Source: Sciurus carolinensis (Eukaryota > Chordata > Mammalia > Rodentia > Sciuridae). From it: a DNA stretch of 64,000 nucleotides. The notes under the pieces were generated by a model that saw nothing but the letters and a program-made list of their open reading frames with translations, searched no databases and was not told the DNA's origin. Shown here piece after piece: positions 23,169-32,692 of the stretch. Each line of letters opens with the position of its first letter. Position 1 is the stretch's first letter. The DNA lies in contig NC_062214.1 in NCBI RefSeq assembly GCF_902686445.1, forward strand, positions 39,813,454-39,877,453, in the 5' to 3' direction. The translations under genes and the position numbers were made by a program.

Positions 23169-24566
23169 AATATTAGGAAAAAAATAAAAGTGCAACCTTC
23201 TTTTCACATTACTTTCATTCATTCTAAAATATTTAAGGAATACCTATCATGCACCAGGTAGTTGTAGACACTAGAGACACTGAGGTGATAGATGAGATCC
23301 TTCTTCTTATAGAATTCTGAAAGATTACTAATTTGGAATAAAACTTAGGTAGGAATCAGAAAAAAGTACACAGACACACAACATATTTTTCCCTCAGAAA
23401 TCTTATGACCAGTTTTGGGAAACTCTAAAGTTTAAAGTGAACTTCAAATAATTTTAAAAAAGTAAACATAAGTGAATAAAAAAGATTCCACATCATTCCA
23501 GTTACTTGTTATATGCCTTCTATTTAAAACATCAAAGAACTGAGAAAATTCACATTAATGTGGGATCATATATGGAAACAGCATAGACAAAGTCCCCGGA
23601 ATGACCTCTGCCCCTTCGTTCTGGGAAGGGGATGATCTGACATTAGCACAACTCTTTCTCCATAATTAGCATGATCTTCCTCACCAGAGAAGAAAGCTGC
23701 TAGAAGTTCTTGTCAGGAGTTATGCAGATATTGCTTACAGCTGGGAGTTTTTGATGAAGAGTCATTTGGTCCAGTGAATGGAAATGAGCTGAATGATCAG
23801 CCATGACATTGACTTTCATCTAAGTGGGAAAGATGTGCCCTGGGTACAGGAAGAATGAAAAATTCAACCATTAGTGCTACCCAGCTCCTCTGACTTTTTC
23901 TGTCTGCAGCTACATCTTTCCTATACTCTTTTTACATCACATAAAACTTATTACAATTTGTCCACATTCTTCTTGGAACACAGGTGCCCATCCTAACACC
24001 TCCATTCTATGTATACTCAAGTTCCAAATGATCTTAAAGGATCATTTAAAGTTCAAGTTTAAATGACAGAAAGAATGCTGATGAAAGGTGAGAAGTGATA
24101 TAACTAATTTCTGGCTACATTAAAATATGCCAGAGTATTTTTTTCATTTATATGAATAAAACATAATTGTTGAGATTTTAAGGTAACTATTAACAAAGTG
24201 AAAGAATAATTTTTCAGAAAAAACTCTTTTAACATGACCTCCTTTTCTTTTTTACTTTCATAAAAAATTGTCAGAGTTGTCAACACCATCATTCGTGACT
24301 TTTGAAACCTAAAACTTCAACACAAAAATTCTTTATACGTGTTGGAAATTGTGTAAGGTTGAGGTGAGGTCTTACTCAAAATTCTTGACAGTCACAGAAG
24401 CAGATAACACATTATTGCTATCAGTTGCAACAGGATAGACATGGCATGATGATCAAATTCTAGCTTTGACTCTTCCAAATTGTATTCTTAGCATCATACA
24501 CAGAAAGGAAATATCAGAACTTTTAACTTCTAAAATCTACACATACATTTATATATTAATCTTTAA
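23169..24566. other. Unique sequence with one short old repeat
   Basis: The stretch at about 23225-23300 ('taccta...gcaccaggtagttgtagacactagagacactgaggtgatagatgag') resembles an old mammalian repeat often seen as 'cctactatgtgccaggcact...'; the family is uncertain. Nothing else is recognised. Confidence 0.35.
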
Positions 24567-24742
24567 TGCAGTAGTAGGGATTGAACTCAAGGGTACTGTA
24601 CCACTGAGTTATCTTCCCAGCCCCTTTTTATTTTGAGACAAGATCTTATTAATTTGTACAGGTCTAGCTAGAACTTGAAATTCTCTTTCTTAGCCTTCTT
24701 GTGTTTCTGGGATTATAGGCATGTGCCACTGCACCCAGTTTG
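24567..24742 (-). mobile_element. MEN/B1-dID composite SINE, old
   Basis: Reverse-oriented, diverged. ID half: 'gtagtagggattgaactcaagggtactgtaccactgagttatcttcccagcc'. B1 half: 'ttttgagacaagatcttatt...gggattataggcatgtgccactgcaccc'. Confidence 0.8.
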
Positions 24743-24984
24743 GTCTAAAATATATTTTTAAAGTCTCTATTGGAGTAGGTCTCAATGTGTCAAACTTTCA
24801 TTTTAATGTCATAATTTATACTATAATTGTTCATTGTATAAACTAGTATCTGCAGAAAATACTTAGTCATTTAAAAACACCTTACTTTTTATAGGGGGAA
24901 AATTTAAGGCACATGTCATTTATGAAAGATAATGATTTTCTCTAAATTTTGCATAATGCTGATTTGAAATTTTATTTAAAAAGC

Positions 24985-25135
24985 ACATTATTTTGTGCTA
25001 GGGATTGTTTTAAGTGCTTTATGGGTAGTAACTCATTTAATCCTCATACCCTATGGGAGAGGTAATTATTAAATTATTATTTTATTTAACAGTTAAGGAA
25101 ACAGATTAGGAACTCAAAGATAACGAAGTGTTATT
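24985..25135 (-). repeat. MIR SINE fragment
   Basis: 'ttttaagtgctttatgggtagtaactcatttaatcctcataccctatgggagag' followed by 'aacagttaaggaaacagatta' is MIR in reverse. Confidence 0.75.
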
Positions 25136-25775
25136 ATCTGTGGCAATAAGGATAGAAATGGCATGGGTAGTTAAAATGTTAATATTGGCTTTTCCAATTA
25201 TGTTCTCTGCAACCTAGTACATAAACAATGAAACAATGTGTTAGCATTTTTAACCTCTAAAATATGTTCTTAAACTTTCTGTTGGAATAAGTCATTCAGT
25301 GGCTCAAACTTTCATTTTAATGTTATAATCCACTGATAAGAGGTGCAACTGGGATTGAAATCCAGGCCATCTGGATGGAGGAGTCCCTGCTTAGGTACAC
25401 CACGCACTGCTGCCTCTTGCTGCATGTTGACTAGTTTTCCAAGATGGATAAATGAAAAAAATTTGCCCATGTAACCAACCATCTGTCTGCCCTTCTGGCC
25501 CTCCAGGATGTCAATATTTCTTATAAAATGAACATAAATCCCTGATGAGACAGGATTTTTACAAGGAACCATGAGTCTATTACTCTTATTATGGACACAT
25601 TAGAAGGGGATATAAGAGCGCCACATTATCATTAACTTTTTAAAAGAGCAGCCATTGAAGCATCACCCTACCCTGTCAACCCTTCAGCCTGTCTTCCCAT
25701 TTGTTTAGATCTCTGTATCAGTCATGGTCTCATCAGAAAATAAATAGCACACTCAAATTAAAAAACCTCAGAAAA
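25136..25775. other. Unique sequence, no gene seen
   Basis: The 86-codon minus-strand frame at 25312-25572 shows no known motif. No repeat recognised. Confidence 0.35.
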
Positions 25776-25915
25776 GGGGCTGGGGTTATAGCTCAGGGGC
25801 AGAGCCCTTCCCTAACACATGTGAGGCACTAGGTTTGATCCTCAGCCCCACATAAAAATAAATAAATAAAATAAAGATATTGTATTAATCTAAAACTAAA
25901 AAAAAAATTAAAATA
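25776..25915 (+). mobile_element. ID SINE with sciurid-type tail
   Basis: Forward ID element. Body: 'ggggctggggttatagctcaggggcagagc' through 'aggtttgatcctcagcccc'. The tail is (AAAT)n, then 'aaataaagatattgtattaatctaaaactaaa'. That tail recurs at 18.5 kb and marks a subfamily. Confidence 0.93.
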
Positions 25916-26974
25916 AGAAAACCTTGGAAAAATTTTAATGACTCTGATGGGTGAGAATCCTGTAGAGGGACTGTGACCTTCAAAGTTGAAGAGATACCTC
26001 CAACAGGGAGGTCTGAAAGGAATAAATGCCCAGGCATTACTTACCTCCCTTGCTCTATTTCCCTTTTGACTACTAGAGACCAGAGGGCAAGGAAGACCCT
26101 TAGTGTAGTCCATCTTCCTCAGCTTTCAGGCACAGTGCAGAATCAAAAATGGAGATCAATCTAAGTGGGTCAAATGGAAAACACTTGGTATGGTCTTGCT
26201 AATTTTATAATTCATACACATGCTTCTCCCTTCAGAACAAGATTTCCTATTGTTCCATTAAAATTTTAATCTTTATTCATTAACTCAACTTTTTCATACA
26301 TCAGAGAAATTCTGAGAATACAAAACTCCAGCCCCAAATGTGTCCTGTTTTTTTATGTACAACATTCAAACCTATAAAGTGTTTTTTGAAGTCTGGTTCT
26401 ATTATCCAAACCTACTAGTTGTACCTCAGAACATTCTGGAAATTTTTTGGAAGTATCGACTTTATAGGTCTAACCTGGAGATTCAGTCAGTTTCAGATGA
26501 GTTCCAAAAATGTATATGTTCTTTGTTGATTTTGATTTTCCAGGCAACCCTAATGTAGCCAAACAAAAAACAGACATCTGGGATTCCTTGACAAAACATC
26601 TTTAACCTAAGACTTGTACTTGACACCTCATTAAGAGATTATCTTTTTCCAGAAATTCAGGGATTTATCACCAGTACTAGGTTTGTGAGTATAGAGTAGA
26701 ATATTGGAAATGCTAAAGAACTTTTCCTAATATCAGCACCCTCTGGCATCTTCTTCTTACCACAGTGAAATGCTTTCATAGATGGGAGCATATTGACTCC
26801 TCCCAATTTTCCAGTGCAGAAAATGTGCTAAGACTCCTTTATTCATTAGTAACCTTTTTTGTATATGATAGTATGAATTATTTTGCATTACTTTTACTTT
26901 TCATATTTCTCAGCACTGTGCTAAGAAATGTTATGTTGCTCTCTATATTTTACTGAATTTGAATCACATTTATC
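25916..26974. other. Unique AT-rich sequence, no gene seen
   Basis: I recognise no repeat, exon or RNA gene. Frames here are under 95 codons. Confidence 0.4.
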
Positions 26975-27162
26975 AAACCTACTCATTCATTCTCTCTTCC
27001 TTCCTGTATTCCATAAGTACAGGAATACTTGTTCTGGGAGCCAAGAATGTTCTAGGCTTTATGAATGTCACAATGAACAAAACAGCTGTGATTTCTGCCC
27101 TCTTGAGTTTATATTCCAATGGGTGGGAATAGACATTCAATAAATAAGTAAATATTTTTGCA
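26975..27162 (+). repeat. Old mammalian repeat, left part
   Basis: 'aaaacagctgtgatttctgccctcttgagtttatattccaatgggtgggaatagac...aataaataagtaaa' resembles a widespread old repeat ('...tccctgccctcatggagcttacattctagtgggg...aataaacaaataa'). I cannot name the family. It appears to resume at 27713, beyond the L1 fragment. Confidence 0.5.
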
Positions 27163-27712
27163 AAGTATTTTTTTCTTTTAACAATTTTAATTATTCAGTC
27201 ATGTTAATAGTATAAATCAATGGGTTTTTCTATGACATTTCCACACCTGCATATGTCACACTTGATTGTCTCTACCCTCCCCTTTCTCCCTCCTCCCTTT
27301 GTCCTGCCTTCCCTTCCCTAATAGTCTGTCCTCTATTTTCCAGTCTTCTATTTTTTATCCCCCATAGTTCCACATATGAGAAAAAAAAAAAACATGTGAC
27401 ATTATATTTCTGTGTCTGATTAATTTACTTTAATGTGATAACATTCAGTTCCATCCATTTTCCTAAAAATAACATGATTCATTCTTCTTTATGGCTTACT
27501 AAAATTTTTTTGTGTATGTATACCATATTTTAAAATTTGTTTTTCTGTGGATACACACCTGGGCTTATTCTATATCTTGGCTATTGTGAAAGTGTCATAG
27601 TAAACATGGGTGTGCAGGTATCTTTTCTGTATGTTGACATAATTTCTTTTGGGTATATACTTTGGGTAGTGGAATAGCTGAATTGTACAGTAGATTTGTT
27701 TTCATTTTTTAA
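27163..27712 (-). mobile_element. Old L1 3' fragment, antisense
   Basis: Reverse L1 3' end. 'cttctttatggcttactaaaa...tatataccatatttt...atatcttggctattgtgaa' is the complement of the ORF2 C-terminal region. The CT-rich 3' UTR follows at about 27270-27360. It is truncated, diverged and non-coding, and splits an older repeat. Confidence 0.75.
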
Positions 27713-27920
27713 TACAATGTTCTATGAAGGAATTATGAGAGATGTGGTGAATTGTACACGATGCGTGGGGATGAGTGCTATTTCAAGAAGAATCATTCAA
27801 AGGAGTTGGAAACTGGTCAAGACAGAGTCAGACTTGTATAGAGCGGGGAAGAACATAAGAAGCAGAGGGAACAACAAGTGCAAATGTCCTAAGAAACTTG
27901 AGTTTTCAAGTAAGACATTG
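27713..27920 (+). repeat. Old mammalian repeat, right part
   Basis: 'gtggggatgagtgctatttc...gaacataagaagcagagggaacaacaagtgcaaatgtcctaagaaacttgag' continues the repeat begun at 26975 (commonly '...gcagagggaacagcaagtgcaaaggccctgaggc...'). Confidence 0.55.
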
Positions 27921-28679
27921 AGGCCATTTGATTGACTTGTCTTTATTGAGTCTAAAGAAGAGCAAAGAAATATTTCTACCTCTTCAGGGTCTTACAAATC
28001 ACATCTTAAAATGCCTATTGAAAATAAATGTATCTACTTTTCCATAAGCTTTTAGTTAATCCATCTTTGCATCTGCCTATAATAGATGAAGGTAAAATAA
28101 ATACATAAAAACTGCTGGTAATCCAAATAATTATTGGCAAATATTGTATCATACTCCTTCAGGGGCTGATTCAGATTATGTGGGGCTTGAAGATTTTGCA
28201 AGTTCAGGGATTCCCTTAAAAAAATAATATAAAATCCCATGCAATTGAAGGGTCCAGAAGCTTCAGTCTGATTTGCTTCATAGTTAGTTTACTTGTGCCT
28301 GGCACGTTTCAGCAGTCAGATTGACCGAGATTCAGAACCCAAGAAGTATGGCAGGAAGGAGGCCCAGCAGATCCCATGACTGTGAGTGGCACTGCAGCTC
28401 AGGAGCAGTGAAAAACTTGTTCTTCTGTGAAGAACTAGAGCCCCTCATCTCCGTTCCTGATGGTGAGGAGGAGGGGGACAAGAAAATTGGATCAGATTTA
28501 CCATGCAGTTATTGTGACATCAGTAACTTAAGGTCATGAAGAAATAGATTAGAGAAAAAGATGTAGGCTGCTATTACATAGTTTTTTGAAGAAACTACTA
28601 AAGGAAGCTTTAAGCAAGTAAAGGATGCTAGGTTAAGTCAATAAATAGTAAACAATACAAAGTGGGAAGAGCTGACAGA
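27921..28679. other. Unique sequence, no gene seen
   Basis: I recognise no repeat, exon or RNA gene. The 72-codon frame at 28321-28539 has no recognised domain. Confidence 0.35.
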
Positions 28680-28890
28680 GGTAGAGGCCCAAGTAGGTGG
28701 GTGGGGACTGAGCCAGTGGAGGAGCTGGGGAGTGTGGAGGTGGTGTTGGAGGATGCAGAGGAAGATGGTGACTTGGGAAGATGGAACAATGGGAAGGGCT
28801 GGGAAGGGAGGTGGGGGAGGTAGGTAAAGACAGTAGAAGAGGTGGGGGGTGCACAGGGGGAGGGAGAAGGTGGTGGTGGTGGTTGCCTTT
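28680..28890 (+). repeat. G-rich/purine-rich tract
   Basis: About 210 bases strongly skewed to G on the plus strand, with GGG/GGGG runs at short spacing (for example 28791-28825 and 28840-28865) and a (TGG)n stretch near 28870-28882. All three minus-strand frames are open here (88, 128 and 108 codons, Pro/Ser/Thr-rich). That is a composition effect, not a gene. Quadruplex formation is plausible. Confidence 0.8.
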
Positions 28891-29140
28891 GCAAGGCGGA
28901 GTTTGGTTTTGTTGGGCATTAGAAGATCTGTTCTTCCTGCTATGTATGAAACCAATCCTTTCATAGTTAGTTTTGATTCTCAGAAAAAATATTCTCATGA
29001 CTAACAAGGAACCAATCATTTCTCACATTATAGAAAAAAAAATTCATCTTAATCACAATCAAAACTTTTTGTCCAGACTCTAATCCAGATTGAGGGTGTG
29101 AAATCATTCGGTGACAGTTTTTTCACATTTGACTTCCAGG

Positions 29141-29264
29141 CAATAATAATGAGTTGGCTGTCTTTGTTGTGTTTTGCTTGCCATGCTAGGGATTGAACTC
29201 AGGGCCTTGAGCATACTAGGCAGGTGCTCTACCTCTAAGTGACATCACCAACTCCAATAATAAT
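29141..29264 (-). mobile_element. ID SINE with 10-bp target duplication
   Basis: Reverse ID element ('gctagggattgaactcagggcc...gcaggtgctctacctctaagtgacatc'). It is flanked by the perfect direct repeat CAATAATAAT at 29141-29150 and 29255-29264. Confidence 0.9.
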
Positions 29265-29344
29265 CTTTTAAATTAGCTTTCAGCATCCTGGTTTTCTATG
29301 GGCACTCAAGCAATGGGTTGCTTTTCCTTACTCTTAACACCTAC

Positions 29345-29560
29345 CAGATGGCCAGGCGAGGTGGCCCAGGTCTTTAATCCGAGCTGCTTTGGGAGGCTGA
29401 GACAGGAGGATTTCAAATTCAAAGCAACTTAGTGAGCAATTTAGTGAGGCCTTAGGTAACTTAGGGAGACACTGTCTCAAACTAAAAAGGTCTGGGAATG
29501 TGGTTCAGTGGTTAAGTGCCTCTGGGGTTCATCCCTAATGCCAAAAGAATCGTCAGATGG
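29345..29560 (+). mobile_element. MEN/B1-dID composite SINE, forward
   Basis: The only forward-oriented composite SINE in the window. The B1 half comes first ('gccaggcgaggtggcccaggtctttaatccgagctgctttgggaggctgagacagg'), then the ID half ('ggtctgggaatgtggttcagtggttaagtgcc...ggttcatccctaatgcc'). It is flanked by the direct repeat CAGATGG at 29345-29351 and 29554-29560. The 7SL-like start confirms the B1 origin. Confidence 0.9.
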
Positions 29561-30239
29561 TCACCTATTATCTATTATTAAAAATTTAAAATGAATCATT
29601 TTTTGCTTTTAAAATATGTTTCTCACATACATTAAATGTCATATATGACTTAAAAGGATTTTTTTACATGTCCCAGCTTCTTCTCCTCCTCCCCATCTTT
29701 CCCCTCCCCGCTATACTTGTCCTCCCCTCCCCCATCCTCTTTTTCCCCTTCTTTTTCTTCTTCTTGCCTTGCCATTATCCTCCTCCTTTTCTGCACCTTC
29801 TTCAAATATTTGAGTACACTCTGAGGTGTGTGATCTTAATGAAACGCAAACCAAACAGAATTTGTGGTCTGGGAGAGATTTCTTCTAGAAAATGTTCTTC
29901 CTTTCTTGATATGTTGTGGATCAAATGAGAGTCATTGTGTGGGTCAGCATTGGTGACAGTTTTGCAAATCTGCTTGTTGAATGTCAGATGTAAGCAGGAA
30001 ATCATCATAAGCTTTTGAATATAATTTTTTCAAAAGGCTTATTTTTGGCTCAGGCATGACTTTTGACTGAATGTCATGCTTCTAGATTTATGCATATAAG
30101 CCTATAGTGTAGAAAAAGCAACAAACTATTTCATTTGTTTCTGAATGTTCATACTTCTCAATATACTTTTCCAAGTGTCTTCCATCCCAAATATTTTAGT
30201 GAATGAAACAATATTCAAGAAAGGACAGCCATTTCCCTG
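29561..30239. other. Unique sequence with a pyrimidine-rich stretch
   Basis: A CT-rich tract lies at about 29675-29805 and explains the Pro/Leu/Phe-rich 86-codon frame at 29668-29928. Nothing else is recognised. Confidence 0.4.
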
Positions 30240-30490
30240 CCAGGGTACAATGCAGTGTATTGGTTTTCTATATGCTAATTAATTCCAGCCTCAACCACTT
30301 TACCTCTGCTTCACAGGCTGGCAGCTAATATTCATCACCTGAATGACAGCTGTTTCTATCCACTTTTCCATGAAAAGAAATAAAGAAATTAAATAAACCT
30401 TTTGCATACTAATCACTGACATTCTGAAGTGACAGTTGAATAGTGCTCAAGTGTGAGTCGAAGGCAGACTTGAATTGAAAGATTTTGTCT
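30240..30490. other. Candidate conserved non-coding element
   Basis: Unique sequence with clustered factor-like motifs: a homeodomain-like ATGCTAATTAATT near 30272-30284, an E-box CACCTG at 30336-30341 and a TALE/E-box composite TGACAGCTG at 30344-30352. No repeat signature. The regulatory role is inferred only. Confidence 0.3.
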
Positions 30491-31455
30491 ACATCAACCA
30501 GTTGTTGAATTTTGACTAGGTATTTGTGACATGTAGAGAGAAAGGATGGCAGGCAACTGATGAGCCAGTACTATGGCAAGTGAGGATGAATCACTGGAAT
30601 AGACTTTAAATTATATTAAATGTCTGCATTTAAGAAATTTAGCAACACTCACTTTAATGCAAGTTGAGTACTACAGATTTTGTGTGTGTGTTCTAATCCA
30701 ATGTCTTTTTCTTTAAGTCAATATAAAGATAGAAAATGCAAGTTTTGTTTTTATAGCCCTTAGGGGTTATTCAATTTTTTCAGTTTACTCATAATACTGG
30801 CTGATATATTATTTCCAATCACTGAGCTATTGTTTGTCAAAAGGATTTCATTTCTACTATAATTTCAATTTCTCTTTACAATAATGATTGGAGTTAAGAG
30901 CATTTGACTGATTCTCCCTTAGCAGAATAAGTTCTATATGAAGAATGTTGACTGGTATAATAAACAGTCACACAGTACTGTTTAGAAAGGATTATTTAGC
31001 CTTTATGGAGGACTAACATCTATATACTAATAGTAGATTATTATCCTTTCATTTCTTCAAAGGAACCTACCATTGAATGCTCTTTTCTGCATTTTCCTGA
31101 ATTTCTATAATACTCCATGTAGTATTGTTCAGTCAGAGGTACTTTATCCTTCTGAGAACATGTACCTAATTAATTAAGGTTGCTTTGATGATATCTACTT
31201 TTAATGTAAGAAGATATATTCCTTTTTCTTGTTTGAAATTTAATATCACTCAGTAATTTTACTATCATGGCAAATTTGACCTCTTTTGATGCCCAGGTGT
31301 ATTCATTTTAACAGTTATGTAGATTGTATATGATCATAATCAATATCAGAATATAGGATAGTTTTATCACCTCCAGGACACACTTGTGCTATCCCTTTAT
31401 AGCCAAATGCTGTCTTTAACCCCTGAGAAAGTATTTTCTTAATACTAAAATATGA
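30491..31455. other. Unique AT-rich sequence, no gene seen
   Basis: I recognise no repeat, exon or RNA gene. Confidence 0.4.
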
Positions 31456-31580
31456 ATAGAGGAGAAGAAGAAAAAGAAGGAAAATAAGGAAAAGTGGAAG
31501 AAGAGATGACAAATGGAGGAAGGGAGGGAAGATTAGAGAAGGCATGGAGAAGGAAGAAAGAGAAATTGGGGAGGAACTCA
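31456..31580 (+). repeat. Polypurine tract upstream of the L1
   Basis: About 125 bases almost wholly A and G, ending shortly before the L1 insertion point. Low-complexity DNA; the minus-strand Ser/Leu/Phe-rich frame at 31315-31593 is a by-product. Confidence 0.85.
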
Positions 31581-31605
31581 GTGAAAAGTTCATCGGACTC
31601 TAATG

Positions 31606-31616
31606 AAGAATCTTGT
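31606..31616 (+). repeat. L1 target-site duplication, left copy
   Basis: AAGAATCTTGT occurs immediately before the first L1 base and again at 37888-37898 after the A tail. A perfect 11-bp match this far apart is the signature of one target-primed reverse transcription event. Confidence 0.93.
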
Positions 31617-32217
31617 GGATCCAAGATGGTGGCCTAGAGGGTGACTGTACCCCCAGTTGCTCCAGAACCCAGGAGTTAAGAAGGGGAAGCATTGAGAGAC
31701 TCGGACTAAAATAGAGCCACGGGTAAGTCTGCCCACTGGGTAAAGCTCGGCCCGGGTGGCAGGCCCAGATAGAGGTGACTTATCGGAGCCGGGCAGGGCA
31801 GCTAGAGTCATCCACAGGCAGCCCTGCGCACTCCGGTGGTGGGCCCCACCCACACAGCCAGCTTCTCCAGGTTCTCGGAGCGAGCCTGCTAGTGAGAGCC
31901 TTTCTGACCAGAACAAGCTCCAAGTCCTGGAGCCAGCGCAGCACAGCGTACTCCAGCATGCAAACAGCTTCAGGGACCAGGATAGGGCAGCCAGAGACTT
32001 CCCCAAGTAGCCTGGACCCCTGCGGTGGGAGGTGCCTTTCAAGGCTAGCTTCTCAGACCAGACCACCCAGTGAGAGGTTTTCTACATAGAACCAGCCACA
32101 AGTCCCCGAACCAACGGAGAGCTTCGATCCGCAAGCAGCTTCTGGGATCAGGGCAGGGCAGCCAGAGACCTCTTCAGGTGGCTCTGCCCACTCCTGCCGC
32201 AGGCTCTCTTCACGGGG
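31617..32217 (+). promoter_or_regulatory. L1 5' UTR promoter monomer 1
   Basis: First of two tandem 5' UTR units, 601 bp from motif to motif. It opens GGATCCAAGATGG, where CCAAGATGGTGGCC (31621-31634) fits a YY1 site; YY1 positions transcription initiation in primate L1s. GC- and CpG-rich relative to surrounding DNA. Within the unit a shorter motif of the form '(c/g)ag(g)gcag...ccagagac(c/t)' recurs near 31970-32000 and 32150-32170, so it is itself built from smaller repeats. Promoter activity is inferred from position and the YY1 motif. Confidence 0.8.
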
Positions 32218-32528
32218 CGATCCAAGATGGCGGCCTAGAGGGTGACTGCACCCGCAGTCGCTCCAGAACCCAGGAGTTAAGAAGGGGAGGCATTGAGAGA
32301 TTCGGACTGAAATAGAGCCACAGGTGAGTCTGCCCACTGGGTAAAGCTCGGCCCGGGTAGCAGGCCCAGATAGAGGTGGCTTATCAGAGCAGGGCAGGGC
32401 AGCTAGAGTCTTCCCAAGGTAGCCTTCCACACTCCGGCAGTGGGCTCCTCCCACACGGCCAGTTGCACGGTGCAGGCCCACAGTGAAAGCCTTTCCGCAC
32501 TCAGCCAGCTCCAAACCCTGGAACCAGT
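32218..32528 (+). promoter_or_regulatory. L1 5' UTR promoter monomer 2, partial
   Basis: Second, 3'-truncated copy. Its first 180 or so bases are nearly identical to monomer 1, including the 'gggtgactg', 'ccaggagttaagaaggggaggcattgagag' and 'ctgcccactgggtaaagctcggcccggg' stretches. It carries a canonical YY1 site, CCAAGATGGCGGCC (32222-32235), better than that of monomer 1. Similarity fades around 32525. Confidence 0.8.
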
Positions 32529-32692
32529 AGGGGGCTAGGGGCAGCTTTCTTCGGATGCACTGCATTATCAGATTCCTCCAAGACATCAGGCTACTGAAGG
32601 CTGGGAGGTGATACACTGGAAATCTACCGGGCCACTATAAGCCAATAGCGGAAAACTGCAATATCTCAGGGTCCCACTGACAGCTGACCAAT
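32529..32692 (+). promoter_or_regulatory. L1 non-repeated 5' UTR (tether) before ORF1
   Basis: About 164 bases between the end of monomer homology and the ORF1 start, not matched in monomer 1. In mouse L1s the equivalent unique segment between monomers and ORF1 is called the tether. No coding potential on the sense strand. Confidence 0.6.

Noticed and set aside
28628..29019. Three overlapping minus-strand frames of 88-128 codons, Pro/Ser/Thr-rich
   Set aside because: All three frames are open at once because the DNA is C-rich and low in complexity; no domain or start context supports a protein.
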